64,000 bases of DNA from Synaphobranchus kaupii (GCA_029718625.1 CM056391.1:21055218-21119217), one strand, 5' to 3'; positions 26,141-39,706 are shown, counted from the stretch's first letter. The notes: a model not told the origin generated them from the letters alone. Numbers and translations are program-made.

Positions 26141-26875
26141 CAGTGGCGGCTCCTGAGCTGAAAATTGGGGAGGCAGAAAACTTCCCTTTAAACTGATTAT
26201 TGGTCTTAATCATTTTTCAATCAGTTTCCTTGATTAACAATAGGCTACATCAGCGTTTAATTCACCAATTACTCAATGCCATCAAATGTAGCCAGTTCTC
26301 CTCAATTAGGCTATTAGGCAAGTAATAAAATTATTTTAACTTGCATCGCAAAATTGTGCACATTTTAATCAACATTATAATTGTGGATACATGTGCTCTT
26401 CGTTCTCCGCACTCTTAATTCCGAAAATATCCATGGAAATTAAACGATCTTAAAGCTCAGCTTTTGTTAGATAATTTTTTTAATTATTTTTTTAAAATAA
26501 TCTAACAAAAGATGAGGTTGTGCTAAACCTGCAATAAAAAAGAATCTAACAAAAGCTGAGCTTTCAGATCGTTTAATTTCCATGAATATTTTCGTAATTA
26601 AGAGTGCGGAGAACGAAGAGCACATGTATCCACAATTATAATGTTGATTAAAATGTGCACAATTATGCGATGCAAGTGAAAATAATTTTATTACTTGCCT
26701 AATAGCCTCATTGAGAAGAACTGGCTACATTTGATGGCATTGAGTAATTGGTGAATTAAACGCTGATGTAGCCTATTGTTAATCAAGGAAACTGATTGAA
26801 AAATGATTAAGACCAATAATCAGTTTAAAGGGAAGTTTTCTGCCTCCCCAATTTTCAGCTCAGGAGCCGCCACTG
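26141..26875. mobile_element. hAT foldback element, 735 bp
   Basis: The ends CAGTGGCGGCTCCTG and CAGGAGCCGCCACTG are exact reverse complements. Nearly the whole element is an inverted repeat: the left arm (26141 to about 26480) matches the right arm (about 26535-26875) almost base for base around an AT-rich loop of about 60 bp. The 8-bp identical flanks and the CAGTGGCGG-type end fit the hAT superfamily. There is no transposase. Read-through transcription would give a stem of over 300 bp. It sits 10 bases past the TSD of the solo LTR. Confidence 0.88.
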
Positions 26876-26883
26876 GTATACAG

Positions 26884-28046
26884 TATAACTGTTTTTGTAA
26901 TTGGTACCTATGTGTATGAATTGTTTTACATTCCACATCTTTTTCTGTTGGGTTATTTCTCTATGAGAGACCTGCAGTTGCAAGGTACATTAATTTGCAT
27001 AATTCATGTCACCAGGCACGTGTCATCTCCAATCTCATAGCAGAGGTAATTCTTATTGACATTTATGCTAATTCTTTACCTCTGCAATTTCCCTTTTCAC
27101 CTCAGACTTCAGTGTTTAGAAATACATAGTATTATTTTTCACAATATATAACAAATGTTAAAAAATGATCATTACTTTCAGATGTAGAAATGTAATCTTT
27201 CAAGGACCAATGTGTAAAGGGTTCGGTTAATGAAAACATCTTGTGTTTAAATTGAAAAAATGTAACGCTCGAGCTTAAAATAAATGGTTTTAAATTGAGG
27301 CCAGTGTATTTGCCAGGGTTTTCAGGGTCAAAACTGCGACAGAGTACTTGCTGAGCCTGACTGGGGGTGTGTTTGCCCATGTGCCTAGCCTAGATGACCA
27401 GCTGGTGATTAATAGAATATGCTCTTTAGTCAAATAATCTCACCATGTACCCATTGCACCAAGGCAGATGGGTCAGGCAATCATTTAAGGACCCTTGCTG
27501 ACCAAACTGTCATTTTAACCCAAAGCGTTGATCTGCTAGCAGGATTGTTTCCTTGGCTGATGAAAACGATTGCGCTGTAGTGCACAACCATGTAGCTAGA
27601 ACACTTATATGTTGAATAGATTGATAACCCTTCCAAAGTATTAAAAGGCTAAACTGTTTACTCCAACAAATATACAGAATTATTGTTTTCATATGCATGG
27701 TGCATGTACGTATGTGTATTTTAGAATCCTTCAATCAGCAATGCACTTTTTTAAACATGATTTTATGATTTACATGGTTATTTTTTTTACTAAAGGATTT
27801 TATAGCCAAATATGGAGATCCCGTTATCGCATCAGATTTTAATTAATGAGAGAGAATTGTATAAATCATCAGGGAAAGGACATTAAAAAAATCTACTGTG
27901 TAATGCATAATAATTTTGGAAGGTTGTTTCATTGCCGCATGCAGGAGGATTTTCAGACATATTTCCATTCTTTCCTTTGCACATTTTTAAGCTGTAAAGA
28001 TGAGCACAATGTGACACAAGTGTATCTTCATTTTCCATAGGCCTTC
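26884..28046. other. Non-coding, no gene recognised
   Basis: AT-rich sequence with no repeat or exon recognised. Confidence 0.5.
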
Positions 28047-28237
28047 CATAGACCCTCGTCTTGGAGATCCACAGTGTCCACAGGTTTTCGTTGTTACTCA
28101 GACCTTAATTAAAGCACTTAATTACACAGATAACTCTCCACTTGTGGTTCCCTTGGCTGAATTTGTTCATGCTTTTAAGGTTAAAATGAAAGCCAACAGG
28201 TCCTGCAGCTCTGTAGGACCAGGTTTGAAGACCCCTG
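28047..28237. mobile_element. MITE fragment, hAT-like (degraded)
   Basis: The right end, TAGGACCAGGTTTGAAGACC followed by CCTG, and the internal GGTTTTCGTTGTTACTCAGA recall a common fish MITE whose ends read CAGGGGTCTTCAAACC. The left end (CATAGACCCTCGTCTTGGAG) is a diverged inverted partner. No 8-bp duplication survives. The family assignment is from memory. Confidence 0.5.
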
Positions 28238-29688
28238 TTCTATTACGTATAAAGTATAAAGAGCCTCTCCTCCAGACTCATTCCACACACCAGCACTACA
28301 TTATGGTCACATCATGTATTTTCAGTTTTTATGTTTTCGCTTGTCATTTATTCCCATCATCTGCTCCTGGCTGTAGTTTTGTGGTGCAGATAAATGCTTC
28401 ATATGCTTTTTTTTGCAACAATAAGTACAGTATATTTTAACTTGCAAATAAATCCATAACCCCATTTCCTCCCCAAACCGTGAGTTCTCTTCAGATTTGG
28501 AAACATCAATGAATTGTTATTATCAATTTGTCTGCATTGGATTTCCTCCTAGGCAGCTGAACTGAGGCCACAGAGGCAGGCTTCTCTGGCAAAGATGCAC
28601 CCTGACTAGAAGCCAACAACGCTGCTCAAACCACAATGGTTTTCCATATCGCAGTGGACTCATGGGAGTGATTGATTCTGGGCAGAGGTACTTGTTGTCG
28701 GATTTGCCTCTCTGTGTGAAGTTCAGTAATGCGGACAGGGCAAACGGGGAAGCATAAAATCAATTTTTTTTCATCGCCCGCATTAGGGAACATTACGGAA
28801 TTGTCCAGAAAGACAGTGTGACAAGGTGCCTTTTCAAAACAAATTTGTGCCTCAAAGCTTCAGAGCGCCATGTAATTGCAGGGGAACCTGAGAGAGCAAA
28901 GTAATTTGTTTATTAATGCGGCAATAAAGGGAAGGATGTTCCACATTATCAGATGTCCTTTATTTGTTCGCAATCTAATGCACCTGGAGAGAACACACAA
29001 TACAGCACGGACCCTCTGGAGATTGGATCAGTGTGCCAGGATGATGGTGATGAGCAGCACAAAGGGAATGCACTTTGCTTCATTTCTGTTCAAATTGTAT
29101 GGAGCAGTTTGGGCTTTTTCAGGTCATTGGAGACCACATTGATTTTCTTGGAAACTGCCGTTATGAATGCCATATTGTTCTTACGATCTGAAATCTTTGG
29201 GCATTACATTGTGGGTGCTAGTTCTGGGAAAAAAAACTATGTTATGACACTCAGGCACTGAAAAATTAATCTATATTGGCTGAAAACTCAATTCTGGCCT
29301 ACATCTGTTTGTTGTTTGCAATAACATAGAGCTTGACACATTGATATTTATATCATGGGGGAATATAACCTCTTCTTATGATGATGGAGCTTGAATGTGT
29401 TTACATGAATCCTTTCAGAGCTTTATGCTACAGTGATTTTGTAATTTTACATCAATAATCACCCAATGAACTCACAAAGTAAACCACTAAATAAATAAAC
29501 ATTTATGCAATTAAAATGTAATGTATAAAAACAACAAAAATGCTGACTCATTTATTAGAAGTATGGTCTCTATTTTATTGATGTTTGAGCATACTGCCAT
29601 CCATACTACATTTCATAAAAGTATCTCAAACACTGTACAGTGTGATTTACCCGAGAGAAAATTGGGTTGAAGATACCCCATCCACCCC
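28238..29688. other. Non-coding, no gene recognised
   Basis: Mostly AT-rich. Overlapping short frames at 28876-29261 have no recognisable motif. Confidence 0.5.
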
Positions 29689-29890
29689 TCCATCCATTAT
29701 CTAACCTGCTTATTCCTGGTCTGGGTCGCGGGGGGCTGGAACCCCATCCCAGCATGCATTGGGCGAGAGGCAGGCATACACCCTGGATAGGTTGCCAATC
29801 TATCGCAGGGGACACATGCCATTCACTCACACACTCATACCCATTGGCAATTTAGAGTCAATAGAGTCCAATTCGCCTAATTTGCATAGG
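29689..29890 (-). mobile_element. L2-type LINE 3'-end fragment
   Basis: On the minus strand this runs through AAATTGCC, CTATCGCAGG-like, CTCGCCCAATG, GGGATGGGG and CGCGACCC words to a terminal ATGGATGGA. This is the 3'-terminal region of a very common L2/Maui-type LINE in teleosts. Only about 200 bp of the tail is present, as expected for 5'-truncated insertion. No coding part remains. Confidence 0.7.
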
Positions 29891-30260
29891 TTTGGGTAAG
29901 TATCTATAGGCTTGCTTAGGTTTGTATAGGTTTTTGGACACCTATATCCAGTCACCTAATATTTTGCAAAAGTTGGAAATTCTCTAATGATATGGATGGA
30001 ATTATGTTTCCAATGAGTCAAAAGAGTATCTGTTGAAAATATTTTAGTATCTCCTGAATTACTGTGATGCACAATTATCAATTTTGGATAGACTTTTGGA
30101 CACCAAGGTACACTGTTTCAAACTGCCTCCTGGGACTTGTGCAGTAATACATGTCAGTTTCATGTTTTGTACACATGCTGACAGGAGGTTTGTGAGTGAG
30201 AAAATGTAGTTTTACCTTATCAACATCATTGATGTCACTGTAAACTAGAGTATTCACTGC

Positions 30261-30296
<36 letters not shown>

Positions 30297-30540
30297 TTAT
30301 GAAAATAAATTATCACAATAACGGATACAAGGGTCTTCTTTAATTTAAGCCATTAATGGTGTTTGTGTGATGTTGACATGTGGAGTTATAAAGCTTTAAA
30401 CAGAATGGTACAAAACAGGCGAAAATGGGCTAAATTAAGCCTCTAAAGGGATTAAAGCCTTTTATCAGTCAGTTGTTCCACCACAAGCCTTAAAACAGAC
30501 CTGGCCTCCAACAGGCACTCTTCACAACCTGACCGTCGCC
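29891..30540. other. Non-coding; degenerate GGTTTG repeats and a (TA)n tract
   Basis: Irregular ATAGGTTTG/CTTAGGTTTG units at 29887-29935 follow the LINE tail. A perfect (TA)n tract lies at 30266-30293. No gene seen. Confidence 0.55.
30266..30293. repeat. (TA)n microsatellite
   Basis: 14 TA dinucleotides. Confidence 0.95.
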
Positions 30541-33346
30541 ACACACAGCTCACACTATGACCCTCAACACACAGCTCACTCTGACCCTCAACACACAGCT
30601 CACTCTGACCCTCAACACACAGCTCACTCTGACCCTCAACACACAGCTCACTCTGGCCCTCAACACACAGCTCACTCTCTGACCCTCAACACACAGCTCA
30701 CACTCTGACGCTCAACACACAACTCACACTCTGACCCTCAACACACAGCTCACACTCTGACCCTCAACACACAGCTCACACTCTGACGCTCAACACACAA
30801 CTCACACTCTGACGCTCAACACACAACTCACACTCTGACCCTCAACACACAGCTCACACTCTGACCCTCAACACACAGCTCACACTCTGACCCTCAACAC
30901 ACAGCTCACACTCTGACCCTCAACACACAACTCACACTCTGACCCTCAACACACAGCTCACACTCTGACGCTCAACACACAGCTCACACTCTGACCCTCA
31001 ACACACAGCTCACACTCTGACCCTCAACACACAACTCACACTCTGACGCTCAACACACAACTCACACTCTGACCCTCAACACACAGCTCACACTCTGACC
31101 CTCAACACACAGCTCACACTCTGACCCTCAACACACAGCTCGCACTCTGACCCTCAACACACAGCTCACACTCTGACCCTCAACACACAACTCACACTCT
31201 GACCCTCAACACACAGCTCACACTCTGACCCTCAACACACAGCTCACTCTGACCCTCAACACACAGCTCACACTCTGACCCTCAACACACAGCTCACACT
31301 CTGACCCTCAACACACAGCTCACACTCTGACCCTCAACACACAGCTCACACTCTGACGCTCAACACACAGCTCACTCTCTGACCCTCAACACACAGCTCA
31401 CACTCTGACCTTCAACACACAGCTCACACTCTGACCCTCAACACACAACTCACACTCTGACCCTCAACACACAGCTCACACTCTGACGCTCAACACACAA
31501 CTCACACTCTGACCCTCAACACACAGCTCACACTCTGACCCTCAACACACAACTCACACTCTGACCCTCAACACACAGCTCACTCTCTGACCCTCAACAC
31601 ACAGCTCACACTCTGACCCTCAACACACAGCTCACACTCTGACGCTCAACACACAACTCACACTCTGACCCTCAACACACAGCTCACACTCTGACCCTCA
31701 ACACAAAACTCACACTCTGACCCTCAACACACAACTCACACCCTGACCCTCAACACACAGCTCACACTCTGACCCTCAACACACAGCTCACACTCTGACC
31801 CTCAACACAGAGCTCACACTCTGACGCTCAACACACAGCTCACACTCTGACCCTCAACACACAGCTCACACTCTGACCCTCAACACACAGCTCACACTCT
31901 GACCCTCAACACACAACTCACACTCTGACCCTCAACACACAGCTCACACTCTGACCCTCAACACACAGCTCACTCTGACCCTCAACACACAACTCACACT
32001 CTGACCCTCAACACACAGCTCACACTCTGACCCTCAACACACAGCTCACTCTGACCCTCAACACACAGCTCACACTCTGACCCTCAACACACAGCTCACA
32101 CTCTGACCCTCAACACACAGCTCAGACTCTGACCCTCAACACACAACTCACACTCTGACCCTCAACACACAGCTCACACTCTGACGCTCAACACACAACT
32201 CACACTCTGACCCTCAACACACAGCTCACACTCTGACCCTCAACACACAGCTCACTCTGACCCTCAACACACAGCTCACACTCTGACCCTCAACACACAG
32301 CTCACACTCTGACCCTCAACACACAGCTCACACTCTGACCCTCAACACACAGCTCACACTCTGACCCTCAACAGACAGTTCACACTCTGACCCTCAACAC
32401 ACAGCTCACTCTGACCCTCAACACACAGCTCACACTCTGACCCTCAACACACAGCTCACACTGACGCTCAACACACAACTCACACTCTGACCCTCAACAG
32501 ACAGTTCACACTCTGACCCTCAACACACAGCTCACTCTGACCCTCAACACACAGCTCACACTCTGACCCTCAACACACAGCTCACACTGACGCTCAACAC
32601 ACAGCTCACACTCTGACCCTCAACACACAGCTCACACTCTGACCCTCAACACACAGCTCACTCTGACCCTCAACACACAACTCACACTCTGACCCTCAAC
32701 ACACAGCTCACACTCTGACCCTCAACACACAGCTCACTCTGACCCTCAACACACAGCTCACACTCTGACCCTCAACACACAGCTCACACTCTGACCCTCA
32801 ACACACAGCTCAGACTCTGACCCTCAACACACAACTCACACTCTGACCCTCAACACACAGCTCACACTCTGACGCTCAACACACAACTCACACTCTGACC
32901 CTCAACACACAGCTCACACTCTGACCCTCAACACACAGCTCACTCTGACCCTCAACACACAGCTCACACTCTGACCCTCAACACACAGCTCACACTCTGA
33001 CCCTCAACACACAGCTCACACTCTGACCCTCAACACACAGCTCACACTCTGACCCTCAACAGACAGTTCACACTCTGACCCTCAACACACAGCTCACTCT
33101 GACCCTCAACACACAGCTCACACTCTGACCCTCAACACACAGCTCACACTGACGCTCAACACACAACTCACACTCTGACCCTCAACAGACAGTTCACACT
33201 CTGACCCTCAACACACAGCTCACTCTGACCCTCAACACACAGCTCACACTCTGACCCTCAACACACAGCTCACACTGACGCTCAACACACAGCTCACACT
33301 CTGACCCTCAACACACAGCTCACACTCTGACCCTCAACACACAGCT
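30541..33346 (+). repeat. Large minisatellite, 24/26-bp unit, about 110 copies
   Basis: Tandem array of CTGACCCTCAACACACAGCT plus CACACT (26 bp) or CACT (24 bp). Recurrent variants are GACGCTC for GACCCTC, CAACTC for CAGCTC, and ACAGACAGTT. The variants are interspersed. From about 31920 a higher-order period of 688 bp is exact: ACAGACAGTT occurs at 32371 and 33059, and at 32497 and 33185, and CTCAGACTCT at 32121 and 32809. The plus strand is nearly all C, A and T. There are no unique spacers, so it is not CRISPR-like. Confidence 0.97.
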
Positions 33347-33590
33347 CCAATTATCTGCAACCGCAGTCGTGTTGATGTACAAACCCCACTGCCGATTCAT
33401 GAGTGTACGCATTCCACAGTTCTCCTCCGAAACACATGGTGTGATCTAATCGGCAATTGTGCATCGCCCTATGGAGCTAACGGCCAGAGTCGGCACTGCC
33501 ATGGTTCATATTCGATCCAAGACTGTGGGGCTCATCCATGCGCTCCAGCGTGGTGCCTTAACCGAATGAGCCACCCAGCAGCCCGCGCAT
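33347..33590 (-). mobile_element. tRNA-derived SINE
   Basis: On the minus strand the head holds a box-A-like TGGCTCATTCGGTTAAGGCA and a box-B-like GGATCGAATATG at suitable spacing, followed by a tRNA-unrelated body. The tail abuts the end of the minisatellite. The tRNA of origin and the named family are not recognised. Confidence 0.65.
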
Positions 33591-33599
33591 AACTTAAAC

Positions 33600-33769
33600 A
33601 GGGACAACCTAGCCGACTGGAAACTCCTCCCTCTCTGGGTGACACAACAACCAATTAAGCTCCTGCTCTGTGGGACTGCCACCCATAGTCAGCACTGGCA
33701 TGGTGAGGATTCAATAATAGACCATCCTGAAACCTAGTGATTTTGCAGGATGAGCAACACGCCAGCCCT
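33600..33769 (-). mobile_element. Second, diverged SINE copy in the same orientation
   Basis: On the minus strand it has GGGCTGGCGTGTTGCTCATC (head), TTGAATCCTC (box-B-like) and CAGTGCTGACTATGG. The last aligns with CAGTGCCGACTCTGG of the neighbouring SINE. The two lie head to tail, suggesting a dimer or adjacent insertion. More decayed than its neighbour. Confidence 0.5.
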
Positions 33770-36700
33770 CAGGCAGTGAAACTCTTGAACGAAACAAAAG
33801 AGATTGCCGATGTCACTGGGGTCTTCCAGCATCTCATGGCCGTCCAAAGAGATGCCTGCTCACAGTGATTTAGTTTAATATAGTCTTTTGGAATGAGATC
33901 AAGCAGAAAGAACACTTCTTCAATAAAAACCCCTGATAATGGAGGACTCACCATGCTCAGCTTCTGTCCTGTTCAGAGGATGCTATAACTTAAGGAAATG
34001 TGATAGTTCTTTCTGTGGTCTGTAGTTATTTCAAAATGGCTATGTGAAATCAAATTTCTGATTCATGCATGTGTTATACATCAATTATCAATACATCAAT
34101 GTTCATTGTTTAAAGGTACGTCATGGATACAATTTCTCTTTTCCTCCTCTGTCAATTCAAGACCAAAGAGCATGCTGTCAGCTGCAGCTTCTTTTCACTG
34201 TAAAGTCCATCAGCTAAGCTGGATAGCCATTTTGTCAGAGGGCTACATTTCATGCGTGCAGGCTATGCAGGCAGACTTCAGTTGCTCATCCAGAGGAATT
34301 ACTGGTCAATGATAAGATGAGGGCAATTCTACAGATTCAAATCACAGTAGGCTCTGGCACAGTCAGGATTCATTACCAGATCATGAGGCATGTTGCTAGA
34401 CTGAAACTCAGTATTCAGCGACAGCCTAAACAATTTTTGTTATGTAGATTTTGTGCTCAACTCAAATGGAAGGGTATTTAAAATGTGGCTTTGAATATTT
34501 AGCATGTGAAAATCAAGCAAATGGCATTGTATACTAACTGTAGATTGTTTTCAAACGTGCTTAATTTGTGATCAAAAACAGTGATAATGAAAAGGGATCC
34601 ATTCCCTGTTCCATGTTACTAAACTGTGAACCAAAAATATTGTATTCACTTAATTTCCAGAGGTTTGGGAAGAACCTAGGAACATTATTAAGTTCCCATT
34701 TCGGCTGACTTAATCTTAGGGAGAGCTGAATGAAAATGCAAATGAAAATACAGGCCCCCTGCTAAGAGAAATTCTATTTTGTTTGGTTTTCATATGAACA
34801 GGAATTCACAGATTATGCCATTTAGAGAGTCTTTAAATTGCGGAAACCTTTTGTTTACTTGGAGAACGGCCATACTGGTCATGCTGGTTGAACTTGAGAT
34901 TTACCCTCGGCCTGTAATGACAGAGCAGGGGACGTGTGAGATACTGGCACCGCCTCACGTAGGTCAAGGTGAAGGGTCAGGTACAGTCAGTTGAGGGGGA
35001 ACCTAATAAATCTACAACTGGCAGTAGTGCGAGTTGCAGTTAGAGTACCTCTTATAGCGAGCCTCATTTTGGGGTATGGCAGCATAAATCTGTCGTAGGT
35101 AGTTATGGCACAGATGCTACCGGCCGGCATTTGGGGTTTCATAGGTGTGTTCGCCACTTCCCATCGTTCATTTTTCATATATCTGGGGCGTCCCCGTCGT
35201 ATTTGTGTGGCAGCTGTGTGCTGCTTGATGAAGAGGCAAATGAGCGCGGAGTGAGCACTCCAAACCTGAAATGGGTTTCGATTTACAGGCTGATTAGTGC
35301 TGGGAGAGGTGCAACAACGGAATCTAATCTTGGAAAAGAATTGCCGTGTAAGACAAAAGGAGAAGCCTTGTGTCAGTGGCCATTGGTGAAATGTGCTGCT
35401 GTATGCCAACTCCCCAGCCAAAGGCTCTTTATGCGACACAAACCATTTAGTGGGGATGTGAAATGTTTCTGGCAAGAAATCGAACCGCTTGGCTGCTGTA
35501 CAGTTTTTAAAAAGCATTTCATTTGGAGAGTAATCACAACAGTTGTGAGATTGCATTTCAAAGTACTTGAAATAATTTATGCCCAGAGTTAAATTTCTGG
35601 CCCGTTTCTGCAGCGGTGCAGCCAATATATTTGGTCAGTGTTAGCCCTCCCTTCTGTATATTGGATAATGCTTCCCAAAGTTAATTTGAAATGAAATTAT
35701 AATATACCAAATCAAAGAAGGTTTGACGAATGACACAGAGAAAAAAATTACGAATAAAGCTCAAAAAAGCTGTTTAGCCAGTGAAGTTCTCAAGCTTTCT
35801 AAAATAAGAAACGAAACAAGAGATACAATCTCAATACAATCATTTGTGATTTTATGTCGCTTACCAAATTTTAACTGGTCTTTGCCTCTCCCTGATGGCC
35901 ACTGAGGTGTATTGCATGCCCATGCAATGGTTAAAATTTTTTTATTTTCTAAAAATTTATACCTTATGAATAGGACAAGCATTTATTTGTGTAGTAATTA
36001 TTTAAAAGCAGTCTCATGGAAAGCTGACCATACCCACTCCCCACCTACTTCACCTCCTCTTGATATTTTCTTCCATTACTCAGTATAACTATATGCCATG
36101 CATATAATTTATTTGTTAAATCACAGTAAAATATAATTATGCATAGTTCAGAGTGAATCTACAGTTGACTGTGTACATTGTGTTGAGTTTGGACTTGAAA
36201 TAGATAGTTTTGATGGCAGGACAAATCACAGCAAATGCAGCTATAACTCCCGGTGCCACTTTCTACTGCATTATAAAGTGTTTTAGACTAATATATTACT
36301 CAACATTGTGCAAGATATTGTAGAATTAATTATTTTAGACATAAAGGACTTTTTAAAATTTGTGCGACTCAGATGTTAGACTTTTCTCATTTTATCTAAT
36401 GAAGACCTGCCTTGCTTGTTTGCAGAATTTTTTTTTTTTTTTTTGGAGATTGCAGATGTTTTACAGGCTTGAAATCATTGTCCCCCTGCTTCCTTTATAG
36501 CATGTAATTAAGCTATTAAGAGACTTTAGTGCTTCTATGTCCCAGTCTTGCCCATTTAACAGCCAGTCTAAATCCAATATGCAATATATAGTGTCATGCA
36601 TAGGAGAACAGCATCTTCCCTCTGGTCCGTCTTCCCAGCACATACACTGCGGCGTAACGTGCTTGACAAAACATAAATAAGTACAGAAAGCCCTGAATAT

Positions 36701-38929
36701 AGTATCAGCTGTGCCATCTCCTTTAAAATGCCTCGTTCCTCTGAAATTGAAATATCGTGGCCTCCGTGTTCACCCCATTATTGATGGGACCCAAGGGCTA
36801 GTTAAAGATTTAAATGCCAGATGATTTATGGAGGCCGCGGCGCAGTGGTTTAAGACTGTCTGGTGAGCTCTCAAAGGATACTGTTTCACTGGCACAGCAT
36901 GCAAACAGGCCCTCACCCACATAACTCTCCCTCTTCATTATGGTGCCCCTTGTCATTTTCCCCAGATTAAAGGGGAAGTGTACAGTATCACACCCTCTGT
37001 GATACAGAACATATGGCAGGATTAGCTCCTCTCTTGCTGTGTACCCCGAAGTCCTACCGTTCGCCAGTCTGCCACAGAGCCATTTCCCCCTGCATGTCTA
37101 TAACAACATGACGTTAACAAAGAGACCACTGCACTAGCACTGTTCGTTCATAAATGCGTGAGCACAAATACTTATAACTAACAATTAGTATAGTAAATTC
37201 TGATGAATGTAGTCACACTTAGCAAAAAGAAATCATAGCCCCCAGCAATGGCTATCATTCACCCAGAGTGGATTGGAGGTTAAAGGTCACTCCATGAAGC
37301 ATTCATGTGGCTCTTTGCCTATTGCAAGCTGTGGAGGGTCTCGCATACAAGGAAATGACAGGAACAGAATATGTAGAAAGGCCAAGAAGCCGTGATGAGT
37401 CCAAGGCAGGCACCATTGGCTGGATCAAGATCACTCCAACCTGTGAAACAAAATGAAATGTATTTTTGTAAGTAGAAAAGCTAATATAGCTCAGATAATC
37501 ATGGATGTCTGGTATTGACAAGCACAGAAGCTCATTAAGATTGGCAGTGAGAGCCAAGTGGAAGATTGTAAGGTTAGTTACAGGGAGAAAATTTAATAAA
37601 ATGAAATTACATATTCCTGCAATTTATTTCTCCAAATTACATTTTTTTGAAAAATTCGCTACTTCTACACATTGGAAAACATAGCTCTTACAGCTGCCTA
37701 CATTGACCCTGACTTTTTTTTATTGAGGGTCTGGCTTGATAGCTGCAGTAAAAAAAGCAATGTGGCTAATTAGAAGACTGGCTTTTTTCTGATAAATGTT
37801 TTAATAGTTTTAGGTAATTACAAAGCATATGCAAAAACTGTGGCAATTAAAAGGCCTAGCACGTTACACACCCAAACACACACTGTTTGTTTTCCTTTGG
37901 GCAATATCATGAGGCAACACATACAAAGGTGTTTTCCTTTCCTTGCGGGATAAAGGTCATGACCTTATCCTGAACCACCAACTCTTGCAATCAATTCTAC
38001 AAGGTGTGCAGCACCCAATTAAATGATACATTTTGAATATATTGCAATAGGTTATTCAGACAAAAAAGTTGTGTGAACTTTTTTTTCATTTAAAAAAGGA
38101 GAGCAGACAGTCCACCTTCCTTTCATATTGTTTGCTTTATTCAGACAGGAGGAAAGCTGAGAGGATAACAGATAGAGAAGGGATCACGGCGCCGTGGCTG
38201 GGGGATCAAACCAACCACACAGTTTTGGGGCGTGAGAGTCAGCTGCCCTATAGACTGCCCTACATGTCTCGCCAAACATGAAATATTGCCTGCTTGCTAA
38301 TATAATATATATTTCTGAAGTTGAAGTCAATAAAAGTGTTATGTATTCAACTGAGGGTCAGTCATTTTTAATTGGTATTTCTAACACGTATCTGCATTTC
38401 TCAAGGGTTTTCCAGTTATTATGACTTGCTACCAGTTCCCATGCTGTATCCCAGAATTAAAAAAATGCGTATAGCTGATTCCCAAGTACTCCACCTTGTG
38501 AGCAGTCATATGTAATGTAACCCTCATTCCTGGACAAAAGATTTTCTGCATGCCAAAGCCATCCTTTTTTTATACCTAATAATCACTAGCATTTGAGGAT
38601 TGCAAACCACATTTGACTTTATCCAGTCTAAATTGATTCTTTTTCAGCAGTGAATGCAAACAAATCTGTATTCCTTTTAATGTTCACTGGTATTTTAGAG
38701 AAACAAATACTTTTTGACCTCTCTTCAATTTGATTTACGGTTACTGCTAAACCACTTAGAGGAATTAAAAGCCTGCAAGCATTGTTGACAGTTGGGCACC
38801 TTGATCTCAGAACTGTTGGCTGAGTGTCTGATTTGTGAAACACATACCCCACCTACTGTCCTTTGTAAGTAATAGCAATGTCAACCAAAACTCCTCCTAA
38901 GAAAAGCAGCATAACAAAATAACAGAAAG
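33770..38929. other. Non-coding, no gene recognised
   Basis: Unique-looking DNA with a poly-T run at 36428-36444. An overlapping pair of long open frames is listed separately (34987-35625). A GGCGCAGTGGTTTAAGACTG word near 36840 resembles a tRNA box A but has no box B partner. No exon recognised. Confidence 0.45.
34987..35625 (-). other. Long open frame without recognised homology
   Basis: A 212-codon frame is open on the minus strand and a 153-codon frame is open on the plus strand over the same DNA (35131-35592). The translated residues show no known domain, signal peptide, membrane segment or repeat. Nothing in the sequence separates a gene from a stop-poor non-coding block. It could be a conserved regulatory element, an old exon or chance. 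I do not assign a function. Confidence 0.15.
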
Positions 38930-39706
38930 AAAAATATAGCTGCAAGCAGCGATTCCCGGGGACCGAGTGGCATGAGCAGCATTTATCAAACACAGGGAGT
39001 GCAAAATGGTAAACAACTCTAGACAGGGTGACCCAAAAAGCAAATGTCTGTTTTTAATCAGGGCTTTTGCCATTGTTGATGGTATCTAAGCCCGATCCCG
39101 TAAGCTTGCGTATTATCGTAAATTCTTCATTTTCCTAGTAGCCTACTTCATTTTTATGGTGACATTGTGTCATGTGTGAAAACCGTAACCCAAACAGAGC
39201 TGAAGTGCACATCCTCTTTTTTGCAAATTAATCAAGAAATTTTGCCTGCTAAACCGCAACAGGACAACATAGGTCAGCCTACACAGACGGATGTTTTTGT
39301 CATTTTGTGTGCGATTGAGACGAGTGATGATGTTTGAAAAAAAATGGTAGTTCTGTGCCATGTTGCCAATGGCACAGTTATGAATAGATTTTTTCATTAC
39401 TGCAACAACGTGCTCTGTACCAGATCATATTTTGCGTGAAAACTTTATTTTCTGTGTATGACAAGTGGATACTTGTTCCCATAGCCAACTGCGTAAACGT
39501 GACCTGCGGTAAATCTTTTGTTGGTCGGTAGTATCATAAGCTACTGGGCCATGTCGGCGGCCTTTTACGTCTTTTAAGTACAAGTGAAACAGAGAACAGT
39601 TAATTCTGTTACATTTCTTAACCTTTGCAATAAATAGGCGTTCCTTACTGTGAAAAGAACATTAAAAGAAGCTTAGCATTTGCACAATAATTTTGCCAAA
39701 CATTAA

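Noticed and set aside
30541..33346. CRISPR-like regular repeat array
   Set aside because: Units are contiguous with no unique spacers, and the genome is eukaryotic.
36820..36890. tRNA-like GGCGCAGTGGTTTAAGACTG
   Set aside because: No box B at the right distance and no repeat tail.
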